Positions 7,775 through 18,803 of a stretch of DNA of 64,000 bases are shown here, one piece after another. The notes under the pieces are model-generated. The model searched no databases. It was given only the letters and a program-made list of their open reading frames with translations, and was not told the DNA's origin. How positions within the stretch are numbered: position 1 is the stretch's first letter; each line of letters begins with the position of its first letter. A program made the translations under genes and the position numbers. Origin of the DNA: Candidatus Gastranaerophilales bacterium (lineage in GTDB: Bacteria; Cyanobacteriota; Vampirovibrionia; Gastranaerophilales; Gastranaerophilaceae); contig CALUQG010000006.1 in the NCBI GenBank assembly GCA_944322855.1, positions 1 to 64,000 of the forward strand, in the 5' to 3' direction.

Positions 7775-9046
7775 ATGTCATTTGCAAACATTATATCAGC
7801 CATCGGAAACAATAATAGCGTATATCCTCTTATAGTCAGAGATTGTGGGATAGAAGTTCCGACTAAGATAATACTTACATACAATCAAAATAAAAATGAA
7901 TCGAAACAAATAGCCAAGTTGGCTGCAAGAGAAAGATTTCTTGATGAATATTCTGTATCAGCTGTATGGCTTGGCGGAATACCGCTTGTCGGAAAGCTAG
8001 CTGATTATTTTATAAAAAAATCAGGTTTTAATCCTGATATCAACCTAAAACTCTTTAAAGGCGATTCTTTTCAAAATATTGATGAAAATATAAAAAACTT
8101 CAAAGGAAAAGTTCCCCAAAATGTAATAGATGAATTGCAAAAAGTAAAAAACAATAAAGCATTGTATGAAAAACTTTTGGCAGGAAAATTTTTGTTGTCT
8201 ACTTCTATTCCTATACTTTTTATGGGATGGATATTACCAAAACTCATTTTTGCTTCTTCTGCAAGAAAAATTGAAAAACAAAGACAAAAAGAATTGATTA
8301 GTAAGAAAAGAAATGTTTCTTCATCTTTGAATTTTCAAAAATCAATTGATTTTATGAATAACAAGAAAATTTCTTTTAAAGGAAATTGGATATCAACTGC
8401 AGCAAATTTTTCTACAGTTGATAAGATGTTTGTAACAGACGGAGGTTATGCTGTCGGACGTGTTGCAACAGCCAGAAATAAAAATGAAGCTCTCGATGTC
8501 GGTTTCAAAATGACAGGCATGATGTTTTTGAACTTTATTGCACCCAAATATATAGAAAGATTTTTGAATAAATGTTTTAACGTGTCGCTTGACCCGAAAT
8601 TACTAAGTGATAATAACTTTATCACTTCAATAAAAAATAAAACACTAAAGCTCCCTATATCAGACAGCGCAAAAGATATTTTGAATTTTATTGACAACAA
8701 TCCTGACAGCATGTTTGTTAATTATGCAGAAAAATTCGGTAAACTGAAGATGCTAAAAATAGAAAATCAAAAAGTAAGAGACCCTCGCAGTTTTATAGAA
8801 ATAGATAAACTTACTGCATTCAAAAAAGATATTGAAAGATTTTCAAAAACAGCTCTTTCTAAAAATGATATTAAAGCATATGCAAGAAAAGCATGTACCG
8901 TAAAATCTGCAGGAGTTTTATTAAATATTGCAATTAGCAGCATACTGCTTGCTTATGTTTTACCAAAGGCACAGTTTGCATTCAGAAAAATAATAACCGG
9001 TTCAGATTTAGAGCCCGGATTAGCTCCGGCAAAACAGTCATTATAA
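7775..9046 (+). CDS. Membrane protein of unknown function
   Basis: This 423-aa protein has no family I recognise. I see a hydrophobic segment near residues 140-160 (STSIPILFMGWILPKLIFA) followed by a very basic stretch, a moderately hydrophobic segment near 245-260, and a C-terminal segment near 380-405 (AGVLLNIAISSILLAYVL). The rest is Lys/Asn-rich. There is no signal peptide. ATG 7775 has GGAGA six bases upstream; a TTG at 7763 is in frame but lies before that site. It is the only gene behind the histidine attenuator, so its expression may depend on histidine supply. The following gene is convergent. Confidence 0.8.
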   Translation: MSFANIISAIGNNNSVYPLIVRDCGIEVPTKIILTYNQNKNESKQIAKLAARERFLDEYSVSAVWLGGIPLVGKLADYFIKKSGFNPDINLKLFKGDSFQNIDENIKNFKGKVPQNVIDELQKVKNNKALYEKLLAGKFLLSTSIPILFMGWILPKLIFASSARKIEKQRQKELISKKRNVSSSLNFQKSIDFMNNKKISFKGNWISTAANFSTVDKMFVTDGGYAVGRVATARNKNEALDVGFKMTGMMFLNFIAPKYIERFLNKCFNVSLDPKLLSDNNFITSIKNKTLKLPISDSAKDILNFIDNNPDSMFVNYAEKFGKLKMLKIENQKVRDPRSFIEIDKLTAFKKDIERFSKTALSKNDIKAYARKACTVKSAGVLLNIAISSILLAYVLPKAQFAFRKIITGSDLEPGLAPAKQSL

Positions 9047-9113
9047 AATATTTTGAAATATAAAAAATTAGAACAGGTACTGATTATTACTCTCAACATT
9101 ACAAACTATATGT

Positions 9114-10349
9114 TTAATTTTCCAATAATTTCTTTATATTTTCTTTCAAAATACTATACGTATATTGCTTAAGACATAGTTTGTGCTGCTCATCTATTCC
9201 TATTTCAATAGACTTTTCAAGTTCATCAATAATAAAACTCGCATATGAAAATTTATCAGGCGTAATAAATTTGCCAAGTTTCAAAAACTTTTGAAAATGA
9301 ATAAATTTTGTTGCCCATACAAAACCAATTGCAGGAATATCCAGTGCAACAGCAAGAATAACAGAATGCAGGCGGCCTGCTATAACAGCTTTGTAATTTT
9401 TTATTGTATTCATTAATTCCATAGAATTATTTGCAAAAGGAGCAAGTTTTTCTTCAGGTGCTTCAATGAATTTTATAATCTCCTGCGCAAATCTATAATC
9501 CTTTTTGCCTCCATTCGTAAATAATTGCCATTTATAACCTCGTTTTTCAATCTCTTTGATTAAGTCTGCATACAGATACAAAACCTCATTACGAGTGACT
9601 CCGCAATTATTGTCAGAAAAAATCTCAGCTCTGATTGCCCCAATTCCAATAACATCAGAGGACAGTTTTTCAACTCCATAGCATTCTTGTGCAAATAATG
9701 CGCTATCTAAAACCTGAGCACATTTTTTATCTGATTTCAGCAAACAGTTATTTACAAAATCAGAATTTTCTCTTACTGTTAAAAATTTGATTATTTTGTT
9801 ATTCATAATGTATCTATAAAAAATTTTTTCCGCCCAAGTTTCCGGCTTTTCTATCCCTATGGCATTAAAATAAACAGGAACATTTTTCTTTTTACATGTT
9901 TTAAGCAGTAAAAATATACCGCTCCACATGTTCATATAAAACTGCTGAAACAAACCACCCCCACAAAAGAAAACCACATCTGAATTTTTAACCATATTTT
10001 CATAATGAAATCTTAAATTTTTATCAAAATAATACAGCTTCAAACAGTATAAAATTTTTAAGATAAAAATTAAGTTAAATATGAATTTGTTTAAAAATTT
10101 GATATCAAATCCAAATAGCAAGCATTTGTAATATATTGCATTCCACAAAAATTGGACACTTTTTGAATATTTAATTAATCTTTCAAGATACTCTGCCGGA
10201 AGCATAAAACCGTATGAAGAAAATTCAACATCAATTTCTTCTTCATTGCAAATTTTTTGCAGCAAAAACTTTGATGTTTCATAGATTATCTCATCGCCAA
10301 GTACAGTTAGACCTTTTACATAAAATAATGAAATGTTCCTCTTTTTCAC
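9114..10349 (-). CDS. Polysaccharide pyruvyl transferase family protein
   Basis: This 411-aa protein matches the polysaccharide pyruvyl transferase family (CsaB/WcaK type). It has an N-terminal GDEIIYET, a middle VVFFCGGGLFQQ, and the C-terminal signature AGRLHSVILAVALDIPAIG. Members transfer pyruvate from PEP to sugars in cell-wall or exopolysaccharides; CsaB ketal groups are what SLH domains bind, which would fit the SLH protein nearby, though this link is an inference. I choose GTG 10349, since AAGGA lies seven bases before it and a TATAAT-like -10 sits at about 10376, inside the longer frame. Confidence 0.82.
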   Translation of the reverse strand: MKKRNISLFYVKGLTVLGDEIIYETSKFLLQKICNEEEIDVEFSSYGFMLPAEYLERLIKYSKSVQFLWNAIYYKCLLFGFDIKFLNKFIFNLIFILKILYCLKLYYFDKNLRFHYENMVKNSDVVFFCGGGLFQQFYMNMWSGIFLLLKTCKKKNVPVYFNAIGIEKPETWAEKIFYRYIMNNKIIKFLTVRENSDFVNNCLLKSDKKCAQVLDSALFAQECYGVEKLSSDVIGIGAIRAEIFSDNNCGVTRNEVLYLYADLIKEIEKRGYKWQLFTNGGKKDYRFAQEIIKFIEAPEEKLAPFANNSMELMNTIKNYKAVIAGRLHSVILAVALDIPAIGFVWATKFIHFQKFLKLGKFITPDKFSYASFIIDELEKSIEIGIDEQHKLCLKQYTYSILKENIKKLLEN

Positions 10350-10440
10350 GAATTTTCCTTTTATTCTATAGCGAATTATATACAATTTTACAAAAAAATT
10401 ATATGAAACTGTAACCTTTTGAAGAAATAGTTAACAAAAT

Positions 10441-10472
10441 AAAAAGGATGGAATAAAAATCCCATCCTTTTT
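10441..10472 (-). terminator. Terminator of the ribosomal operon
   Basis: An 11-bp stem (AAAAAGGATGG at 10441-10451 with CCATCCTTTTT at 10462-10472) stands about 30 bases beyond the rpsI stop. Runs of A and T on both sides allow action on either strand. Confidence 0.88.
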
Positions 10473-10500
10473 GATATCGAATATAAAAGCAAAACAAAGA

Positions 10501-10899
10501 TTAACGTTTTGAGAACTGGAATCTTTTTCTTGCTCTTTTACGACCGTATTTTTTACGTTCTTTAACACGAGCATCTCTTGTCAACAAACCTTCAGATTTG
10601 AGAACGCTTCTCAATTCAGGATTGTATTCAAGTAAAGCTCTTGAAATACCATGTCTGATAGCACCGGCTTGAGCGCAAATTCCACCGCCCACTGCTTTTA
10701 CTCTAACATCAAAATTTTCCAAATTGTCAGTTAATGCTAATGGTTTGAATACCATTATTTTCATAGCCGGTCTGTTTCCGAGGTAAGCATCAAGAGTTTT
10801 TCCGTTAACAAAAACTCTGCCTTTACCTTTTACCAGTTTAACAACTGCAATAGAGGTCTTTCTTCTGCCTGTTGCCATAAATACTTTATTATCAGCCAT
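10501..10899 (-). CDS. rpsI: Ribosomal protein S9
   Basis: This 132-aa protein of the small subunit shows the family start [14 protein letters not shown] and the conserved basic end RKRFQFSKR, whose last residue reaches the P-site tRNA. The length is normal. Its start codon overlaps the rplM stop by one base, so the two are translationally coupled as in most bacteria. It is the last gene of the long minus-strand ribosomal unit and is followed by a strong terminator. Confidence 0.98.
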   Translation of the reverse strand: MADNKVFMATGRRKTSIAVVKLVKGKGRVFVNGKTLDAYLGNRPAMKIMVFKPLALTDNLENFDVRVKAVGGGICAQAGAIRHGISRALLEYNPELRSVLKSEGLLTRDARVKERKKYGRKRARKRFQFSKR

Positions 10900-11336
10900 T
10901 ATTTAACCTCCATTTCATAAACTACAGGTTTTTGAGCTTCGTGAGGATGTTCAGCTCCAGCATATACTTTGAGTTTTGTAAATTGCTGTGCACCCAGAGT
11001 ATTGTGTGGAAGCATACCTTTTACAGCCTTTTCAATAGCTTTTGTCGGATCTTTTTTCATCAAATCTTTGAAAGAAATTGATTTCAAACCACCCGGATAA
11101 CCTGTGTGATGGTAGTAAATTTTATCTGTTTCTTTGTTTCCAGTAACCTGAATTTTGTCAGCGTTGATAACAATAACAAAATCGCCTGTATCAACATTCG
11201 GAGTATATTCAGGTTTCAATTTACCTCTAAGCAAATTAGCGCAAACAGTAGCTAATCTACCCAAAGTTTTACCTTCGGCATCGATTATATACCATTTTCT
11301 TTCAACTTCTAGAGGTTTTGCTGAATATGTTTTCAT
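10899..11336 (-). CDS. rplM: Ribosomal protein L13
   Basis: A 145-aa large-subunit protein with typical motifs: [15 protein letters not shown] near the N-terminus, [12 protein letters not shown], the [10 protein letters not shown] loop, and [10 protein letters not shown]. It is an early assembly protein binding 23S rRNA. It lies between truA and rpsI, the arrangement seen in cyanobacteria and Firmicutes. Confidence 0.98.
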   Translation of the reverse strand: MKTYSAKPLEVERKWYIIDAEGKTLGRLATVCANLLRGKLKPEYTPNVDTGDFVIVINADKIQVTGNKETDKIYYHHTGYPGGLKSISFKDLMKKDPTKAIEKAVKGMLPHNTLGAQQFTKLKVYAGAEHPHEAQKPVVYEMEVK

Positions 11337-11392
11337 CTTTCAGTTTTCCTTTATTGTTAAATAATTACTTTTAAGTACTTCACCTGTCTGGA

Positions 11393-12178
11393 TTAACTTT
11401 CATAAGGCTCATAACCAACCTTTATCAAAGTCAGTCCATCAGGGCTTATTGTAGGCCCTGCCTTTGTCCTGTCTTTTGCCTCAAGAACATCTTTCATAAA
11501 TTCGGGTTCTAATTTATTGTGTTCTATCATAAGCAAAGTTCCGACAATAGTTCGAACCATATTATATAAAAATCTGTTTGCAGCAATTTCAATGACAATA
11601 AAATCATCGGATTTTGTGCATTCAGCTTTATACACAATACAGTCCTTTGCAGGATTGTCCGTTTTCATTGATTTAAAAGAAGAAAAATCCTGTTCTCCAA
11701 TCAAATAAGAAAGCGAACGATTCATTCTGTTCACATCAAGTTTTTCCCTGACAAGAAGAGAATGACCGTCCCAAACAGAACGCTGATTACGATTTGCAAT
11801 TTTGTATTGATATACACGATATTTTGCGCTCAACTGTGCATGAAAATTTTCATCCACCTGCTGAATTGATTTTACGCTAATATCATCAGGTAAAAGTCCG
11901 TTCAATGAGTTAAGAAATCTTGAAGCAACAATTGATTTCTCACAATCAAAATGAACAACCTGTCCTTTTGAATGCACACCTGCATCAGTTCTGCCTGAGA
12001 ATACAGTTTTTATTAATCTCGGGAGTTTTTGAGATTTACCTTTCGTTAAATCTTTACTCCCTGTCAATGTACTAATTGCTTTTTCCAACTCTGACTGTAT
12101 TGTTAACTGGTCAGGCTGGATTTGTGAGCCCGCATAGTTTGTACCGATGTACTCAACAACTAGTGCGAACCTCGGCAT
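11393..12178 (-). CDS. truA: tRNA pseudouridine(38-40) synthase
   Basis: This 261-aa TruA-family enzyme converts U38-U40 in the anticodon stem of tRNAs to pseudouridine. The catalytic motif SGRTDAGVHSKGQ places the essential Asp at residue 65; FLYNMVRTIVGTL near the C-terminus is also diagnostic. It starts one base after the rplQ stop, so the two are co-translated. Length is normal. Confidence 0.97.
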   Translation of the reverse strand: MPRFALVVEYIGTNYAGSQIQPDQLTIQSELEKAISTLTGSKDLTKGKSQKLPRLIKTVFSGRTDAGVHSKGQVVHFDCEKSIVASRFLNSLNGLLPDDISVKSIQQVDENFHAQLSAKYRVYQYKIANRNQRSVWDGHSLLVREKLDVNRMNRSLSYLIGEQDFSSFKSMKTDNPAKDCIVYKAECTKSDDFIVIEIAANRFLYNMVRTIVGTLLMIEHNKLEPEFMKDVLEAKDRTKAGPTISPDGLTLIKVGYEPYES

Positions 12179-12179
12179 C

Positions 12180-12617
12180 TTACACCAGCTGAATCAATGC
12201 CATTTCTGCAGCATCGCCGCGTCTTGGAGGCATTCTGTAGATTCTTGTGTAACCGCCGTTTCTGTTAGCATATTTTTTGCCTGTTTCAGAGAATAATTTT
12301 CTCAAAATAGTTTGAGCTATTGCTTTTTTCTCTTTATCAGCTTTTTCAACACCTTCAAGAATTTCACCTGTTTCAAAATTCATAAATTTACCAGTTTCTT
12401 TATCAAAAATGAATTTTGCAGCCAATCTTCTTGAATGAAGTGTTCCTTGTTTTGCAAGAGTGATAATATTTTCAGCATAAGGCTTCAATGCTTTTGCTCT
12501 AGCCATAGTTGTTTTTATCTCACCATGCAAAATAAGTTCAGTCGCCAAAGAACGTAATAAAGCAGTTCTCTGATCCTGTGCTTTTCCTAAGTGATGTTTT
12601 TTAGACTGATGTCTCAT
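12180..12617 (-). CDS. rplQ: Ribosomal protein L17
   Basis: A 145-aa L17 with the standard N-terminus (MRHQSKKHHLGKAQDQRTALLRS is split here by family variation at LGK) and the C-terminal NGGYTRIYRMPPRRGDAA. It is some 20-30 residues longer than the common form because of an acidic/lysine-rich insert (about 75-105, FETGEILEGVEKADKEKK) in the middle. It sits downstream of rpoA behind two hairpins. Confidence 0.96.
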   Translation of the reverse strand: MRHQSKKHHLGKAQDQRTALLRSLATELILHGEIKTTMARAKALKPYAENIITLAKQGTLHSRRLAAKFIFDKETGKFMNFETGEILEGVEKADKEKKAIAQTILRKLFSETGKKYANRNGGYTRIYRMPPRRGDAAEMALIQLV

Positions 12618-12669
12618 TTTTACTTATCCTTATTATTTATTATGTACTTACCACGAACCGGCTGTACCG

Positions 12670-12718
12670 GAGCCGCTTTTCAATCAAAAGCGGCTCAAAT
12701 TGGTATTTTATACCAATT
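12670..12718 (-). promoter_or_regulatory. Two adjacent hairpins between rpoA and rplQ
   Basis: One perfect 11-bp stem lies at 12670-12680/12686-12696 (loop of five). A second perfect 9-bp stem, 12698-12706/12710-12718, spans the rpoA stop codon. Neither is followed by a T-run on the minus strand, so they are not simple terminators. An mRNA processing or stability site that adjusts rplQ relative to rpoA is possible. Confidence 0.5.
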
Positions 12719-13691
12719 CGTCCATATCTACACCTTCAGGATTTGGCATGAGATCCAACCCAAACTGGTGTAATTTCTCAATAACTTCGTCGGATGATTT
12801 TTTACCGAAGTTTTTAATATTCAACAAATCATGTTCAGATTTTTTCAATAATTCTGCCATGTTATTGATGCTTGCTCTTTTTAAGCAGTTATATGCTCTA
12901 ACAGACAACTCCAAATCTTCGATAGATATTGTAGGAGCGTTTGTGTCAACTTCTTCTTCCTCTTCGATTACAGCAGCAGGAACAGGAGCGATAACAGGAG
13001 TTCCTGTAATAGCCGCAATCTGCATAAAGTGTTCGATGAGGATATTAGCAGCCTGAGCCAATGCAACATTTACATCAATAGAACCGTTTGACCAGATTTC
13101 AAGGTTTAACTTGTCAAAGTCAGTAACGTCACCTACACGAGTGTTTTCTACATTGTAGCTTACACGCTTGATAGGCATAAATGTCGCATCAATAGGAAGC
13201 ATATCGATAGGCATACCGCCTTTATTGTCTTTCAATACATCGTGAGCGATATAGCCTTTACCTGTTTCAACCATAATATCAGCATGGATAGAACCGCCTT
13301 CAGCAACTGTACAAATCAACCAGTCTGGGTTAACAATTTTCACACCAGCCGGCAATTGAATATCAGAAGCCAGAACCGGGCCCGGTTTATCGATATCTAA
13401 TCTCAACTGTTGAGGTTCTTTTGTTTCAGTTTTAACAACCATACCTTTGAGATTTAGCATTATGTCAATAACATCTTCAACAATACCAGGAATTGCAGTG
13501 TATTCATGTGTTATACCCTCAATTCTGACAGCAGTAACAGCTGCACCTTCCAATGAAGATATTAAAACACGTCTCAAAGCATTACCTATTGTATTACCAA
13601 AGCCTCTTTCTAATGGTTCAATTACAAATTTACCATATTGTGAACCATCTGAATTTGTGGCTGTGTTATTGCATTTAATTTTTAATTCCAT
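12708..13691 (-). CDS. rpoA: RNA polymerase alpha subunit
   Basis: This 327-aa alpha subunit has its N-terminal dimerisation domain (GFGNTIGNALRRVLISSLEG near 30-50) and, after an acidic/alanine-proline linker near 240-255, a C-terminal domain with LELSVRAYNCLKRASINNM and the helix-hairpin-helix region. It nucleates polymerase assembly and contacts UP elements and activators. The linker is rich in Pro, Val and Glu. Position between rpsD and rplQ is the usual one. Confidence 0.98.
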   Translation of the reverse strand: MELKIKCNNTATNSDGSQYGKFVIEPLERGFGNTIGNALRRVLISSLEGAAVTAVRIEGITHEYTAIPGIVEDVIDIMLNLKGMVVKTETKEPQQLRLDIDKPGPVLASDIQLPAGVKIVNPDWLICTVAEGGSIHADIMVETGKGYIAHDVLKDNKGGMPIDMLPIDATFMPIKRVSYNVENTRVGDVTDFDKLNLEIWSNGSIDVNVALAQAANILIEHFMQIAAITGTPVIAPVPAAVIEEEEEVDTNAPTISIEDLELSVRAYNCLKRASINNMAELLKKSEHDLLNIKNFGKKSSDEVIEKLHQFGLDLMPNPEGVDMDELV

Positions 13692-13735
13692 CTGTTTTTC
13701 TCCTAATTTGTTACGTTATTCGGACTTTATGTGGA

Positions 13736-14335
13736 CTATTTTGAATAATACTCGATTACGAGCTGTTCTTTGAATTCTGGATCGAGTTCTTCTCTTTCAG
13801 GAATTCTGTCGAAAGTAATTTTTTGTTCAGCGGCATCCACAGTCATCCATTGAGGAGCAGCTACATCAAGCGGTTCCATTACAGTTTTTACAAAATCAGC
13901 GCTTTTAGCTCTTACTGTAATTACATCGCCTGCTTTTACTAGGTATGATGGAATATCAACTTTTTTACCGTTAACAAGAACGTGACCGTGGTTAACAATC
14001 TGTCTGGCCTGTTTTCTTGTTGTAGCGAAGCCTGCTCTGAAAAGAATATTGTCAAGTCTTGATTCTAATGTTTGTAATAGAACAGTACCTGTTACACCTT
14101 TTGAAGCAGCAGCTTTGTTATAGTATCTTGCAAATTGTTTTTCACTAACAAGATATGTAAGTCTGATTTTTTGTTTTTCATTTAAGTGAATTGCATAATC
14201 AGAAAGTTTTTTTCTTGCAGCACCATGCTGACCTGAAGCAGTCTGTCTCAATGAAGAAACCAACTTTCTGTTAGATAAATCCGTTACACCGAAGTTACGG
14301 AATAATTTATTTGAAGGTCCAGTATATTTAGCCAA
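13736..14335 (-). CDS. rpsD: Ribosomal protein S4
   Basis: A 199-aa S4 with an S4 RNA-binding domain near 90-150 (LESRLDNILFRAGFATTRKQARQIVNHGHVLVNGKKVDIPS, partly quoted) and an N-terminal part lacking the zinc-binding cysteines. In many bacteria S4 regulates its own operon, and its location inside the alpha operon is compatible with that. A small palindromic element separates it from rpsK. Confidence 0.96.
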   Translation of the reverse strand: MAKYTGPSNKLFRNFGVTDLSNRKLVSSLRQTASGQHGAARKKLSDYAIHLNEKQKIRLTYLVSEKQFARYYNKAAASKGVTGTVLLQTLESRLDNILFRAGFATTRKQARQIVNHGHVLVNGKKVDIPSYLVKAGDVITVRAKSADFVKTVMEPLDVAAPQWMTVDAAEQKITFDRIPEREELDPEFKEQLVIEYYSK

Positions 14336-14372
14336 TTTTGACTCCTTTATCTTTCTTTGTTAACTATTTTTA

Positions 14373-14446
14373 CGTCATCCTGATCTACTATCAGGCTCAC
14401 TAAAACCGCTGACTGCGGTGATTCCGAAATTTGTTCCGGAATGACG
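14373..14446. repeat. Small palindromic element between rpsK and rpsD
   Basis: A 74-bp block begins CGTCATCC and ends GGAATGACG, so its tips are inverted repeats. Inside are three hairpins in a row: CCTGAT/ATCAGG, ACCGC/GCGGT and ATTCCG/CGGAAT. The block lies between two genes that are otherwise close in this operon, and there is no T-run. It resembles a REP or MITE-like insertion that spares transcription. Confidence 0.6.
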
Positions 14447-14458
14447 AAAGATTAGAGA

Positions 14459-14845
14459 TTAAACTCTTCTCTTCTTAGGAGGACGGCATCCATTGTGAGG
14501 AATAGGAGTAACGTCCTTAATCAAAGTAATTTCCAAACCTGCAGCCTGAATAGCTCTTATAGCAGTTTCACGGCCTGAACCAGGTCCTTTTATGTATACT
14601 TCAACTTTTTTCATTCCCTGATCTACAGATTTTTTAGCTACCTGAGCTGCAGCTGATTGAGCAGCAAAAGGTGTACCTTTTCTTGCACCTTTAAATCCGC
14701 ATCCGCCTGCTGATGCCCATGCAATAGCATTACCCTGAGTATCACAAGAAGTTACGATTGTATTGTTAAATGTTGATTGAATGTGAACAACACCTTGCAA
14801 TACATTCTTTTTTTCTTTCTTTTTTGTTTTTATTGGTCTTGCCAT
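14459..14845 (-). CDS. rpsK: Ribosomal protein S11
   Basis: A 128-aa S11 with the characteristic [20 protein letters not shown] start of the core, [14 protein letters not shown] in the middle and the C-terminal [15 protein letters not shown]. It forms the platform of the 30S subunit with S6 and S18. Normal length and place in the operon. Confidence 0.98.
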   Translation of the reverse strand: MARPIKTKKKEKKNVLQGVVHIQSTFNNTIVTSCDTQGNAIAWASAGGCGFKGARKGTPFAAQSAAAQVAKKSVDQGMKKVEVYIKGPGSGRETAIRAIQAAGLEITLIKDVTPIPHNGCRPPKKRRV

Positions 14846-14928
14846 TTTTATTTCCTTTAATTATTACTGTTATTTTTTTCAAGTGCGAATCTGCTTTAAC
14901 TTCGCTGTTATTCATTTACTAACACTTA

Positions 14929-15294
14929 CTATTTTTTCTTAGAAACAGGGCCGGTTTTCTTACCGCGTCTTGTTCTTGCGTTAGTTTTTGTTCTTTGTCC
15001 TCTTACAGGGAGCTTTCTTCTGTGTCTCATGCCTCTGTAAGAGTTGATTTCAGAAAGTCTTTTGATGTTAAGAGATTCTTCTCTTCTCAAATCACCTTCT
15101 ATATGATAGTTTGTAAGTTCGTTTCTGAGCTTTTTAATATCATCATCAGTCAAATCGTCAGTTCTCAAATCTTCTGAGATTCCGCAAGCAGCGAGAATTT
15201 TAGCTGAACGAGTCGGTCCGATGCCGTAAATATAGGTTAAAGCTATAACCATTCTTTTGTTACGGGGTAAATCAACCCCTGCCAATCTTGCCAT
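14929..15294 (-). CDS. rpsM: Ribosomal protein S13
   Basis: A 121-aa S13 with [13 protein letters not shown] at the N-terminus, [14 protein letters not shown], and [21 protein letters not shown] in the basic C-terminal part that contacts P-site tRNA. It follows rpmJ directly, as usual. Confidence 0.98.
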   Translation of the reverse strand: MARLAGVDLPRNKRMVIALTYIYGIGPTRSAKILAACGISEDLRTDDLTDDDIKKLRNELTNYHIEGDLRREESLNIKRLSEINSYRGMRHRRKLPVRGQRTKTNARTRRGKKTGPVSKKK

Positions 15295-15405
15295 TGTTTC
15301 TCCTTATTTTAGTTTGTGATTATTTTTGTTTTTAGAGTATTGGATTATTGACGTTCCAGCAGAGTAACATCCGCTCTCATACAGACACCTTACGTGCCTA
15401 AAATC

Positions 15406-15519
15406 CTAACCCTGTCTTTGTTTGTGTTTTGGGTTTTTGCAAATTACTGTAATTCTGCCTCTTCTTCTAATGAATTTACAGTCTTTGCACATTTTCTTTA
15501 CTGATGCTCTTACTTTCAT
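15406..15519 (-). CDS. rpmJ: Ribosomal protein L36
   Basis: This 37-aa protein reads [20 protein letters not shown] and ends NPKHKQRQG. Its Cys-x2-Cys near residue 11 and Cys-His at 27/32 form the L36 zinc ribbon (C-type, zinc-containing form). The start ATG is at 15519 and the stop TAG at 15406-15408. It lies between infA and rpsM, the canonical position. Confidence 0.97.
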   Translation of the reverse strand: MKVRASVKKMCKDCKFIRRRGRITVICKNPKHKQRQG

Positions 15520-15576
15520 TTTATTTTCCTTATCTAGTTTGTTTGCCGCGTACGTCTCGAGAGGCGAGATCGCATT

Positions 15577-15792
15577 TTATTTAAGTCTGTAGGTAATTCT
15601 TCCTCTTGATAAATCATACGGTGTCATTTCAACCTTAACTTTGTCACCCGGAAGAATTTTGATAAAGTTCTTTCTTATTTTTCCTGATATATGAGCAAGG
15701 ATTTCATGACCATTTTCTAGTTCTACTCTGAACATTGCATTTGGTAATGATTCAAGAATCTTGCCTTCAAATTCAATTACATCTTTTGCCAT
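15577..15792 (-). CDS. infA: Translation initiation factor IF-1
   Basis: A 71-aa S1-fold protein with [31 protein letters not shown] and [18 protein letters not shown], all standard for IF-1, which occupies the A site during initiation. It is the first gene of the unit here; the secY-adk-map genes often found upstream are absent, and the region before it is gene-free. Confidence 0.97.
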   Translation of the reverse strand: MAKDVIEFEGKILESLPNAMFRVELENGHEILAHISGKIRKNFIKILPGDKVKVEMTPYDLSRGRITYRLK

Positions 15793-16228
15793 TTTACCTT
15801 CTTCAAGTTGTATTATTGCGTTTCGGTAGGATTTACATTAGTATTATTTTTGTAAAACTTTATTTTCAGGGCACAACAATCCCTGTATTTTTTATCTTAC
15901 ATGCTCAAATTTTATAAGCAAGTGTATTTCATTGATTTTATTTAATCTCGGGCAGTTTTTAATGTAAAACAGTTTGTTTGTTTATTTAACTTTAAGATAT
16001 ATACAGCAGCCGCAATGCTGTTCATTCTTGCCTTTTGGCAAGGGTTTTGAGTTTTATTGTAAATTTTTATTAAGTTTTTTATTATCAAATTATTATAAAA
16101 ACAAACAAATGTTTATTCTAAATTGTAAATTTATGTAAATAAAAAAAATAAAAAAGCAATATTCAGCTTTCATTATTCTTTATAGAAATACATTAAAACC
16201 AATATGAAGTAAGGAAGGTAGGATTAGT
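15793..16228. other. Gene-free divergent region before infA
   Basis: This 436-bp stretch has no plausible gene. On the minus strand TTGCTT and TAAGAT with a 16-base spacer (about 15898-15925) could be the infA promoter, which would give a leader of about 100 bases containing a small hairpin (CAGGG with CCCTG near 15869-15887). A perfect six-bp hairpin with loop TTTT sits at 16027-16042. The segment beyond is very AT-rich. Confidence 0.4.
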
Positions 16229-16651
16229 ATGATTAACTCTCTCGCTCGTGTAAGTTACGGATATACTGATAAAGGAAACCGCTATGAAAAATCATCAGAC
16301 GGACGAAAAATAGGAACATATGTTGGTACAGGTATTGCTGCAGCCGGCACTACTCAAGCTATAAGAGAATTAAAAAAGTCTGAGACATACAAAAACTTAC
16401 CACGAATGATAAAAGATTTTATTCAAAACGGAACAGGAGTTTTAGATCAAGTTAAATTCCCAAGACTTTCAGCAATTCTGGACAAATCAAAAGCTCTGAG
16501 AATTGGCTTTGTAGGTTTATCAGGTTTAACCGCTGTTTTACTGCCTCTGGCATTGTGCGCAGGTACCGGTGCATTAATCGGCAATGTTTATGACAAAATA
16601 GTTGACGCATCTACAAAACACAAAGTCGACAAAGCCGCAGAAAAAGCATAA
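16229..16651 (+). CDS. Small membrane protein of unknown function
   Basis: A 140-aa protein not recognised. It has a glycine/alanine-rich segment near residues 29-45 (GTYVGTGIAAAGTT) and a strong hydrophobic segment near 92-116 (FVGLSGLTAVLLPLALCAGTGALIG), with a Lys/Ala-rich end. AAGGAAGG and AGGA lie before the start. It stands alone, followed by a bidirectional terminator shared with dnaK. Confidence 0.75.
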   Translation: MINSLARVSYGYTDKGNRYEKSSDGRKIGTYVGTGIAAAGTTQAIRELKKSETYKNLPRMIKDFIQNGTGVLDQVKFPRLSAILDKSKALRIGFVGLSGLTAVLLPLALCAGTGALIGNVYDKIVDASTKHKVDKAAEKA

Positions 16652-16684
16652 GTTTATTAATAATAAAATTTAAAAACGCAATAA

Positions 16685-16711
16685 AAAAGCCCTCAAAAAT
16701 TGAGGGCTTTT
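16685..16711. terminator. Bidirectional terminator
   Basis: AAAAGCCCTCA (16685-16695) pairs with TGAGGGCTTTT (16701-16711), loop AAAAT. It lies between two converging genes, the small membrane protein and dnaK, and can serve both. Confidence 0.9.
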
Positions 16712-16752
16712 AGGTTAAGTGCATGATATAAGCTAAAAATTAGAATATAATA

Positions 16753-18627
<1,875 letters not shown>

Positions 18628-18761
18628 TCATGTCATTTTTACTATCTAATTTATAACATCGAATTCAAAAAAAAATTAAAAAATAAACAAAAAATTAATA
18701 TTTTAAAATTTTGTATTCAAATAAAGCCTAGATTACTATGATGGCATTTCTTTTGTTGTTA

Positions 18762-18770
18762 TGCTAGAAT
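18762..18770 (+). promoter_or_regulatory. Extended -10 promoter of polA
   Basis: TG at 18762-18763, one base, then TAGAAT at 18765-18770 form an extended -10. No good -35 is seen. The site is 34 bases before the polA start. Confidence 0.5.
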
Positions 18771-18803
18771 TTCAACGTAAAGCAGTTTGGGGATGTAATT
18801 TTA

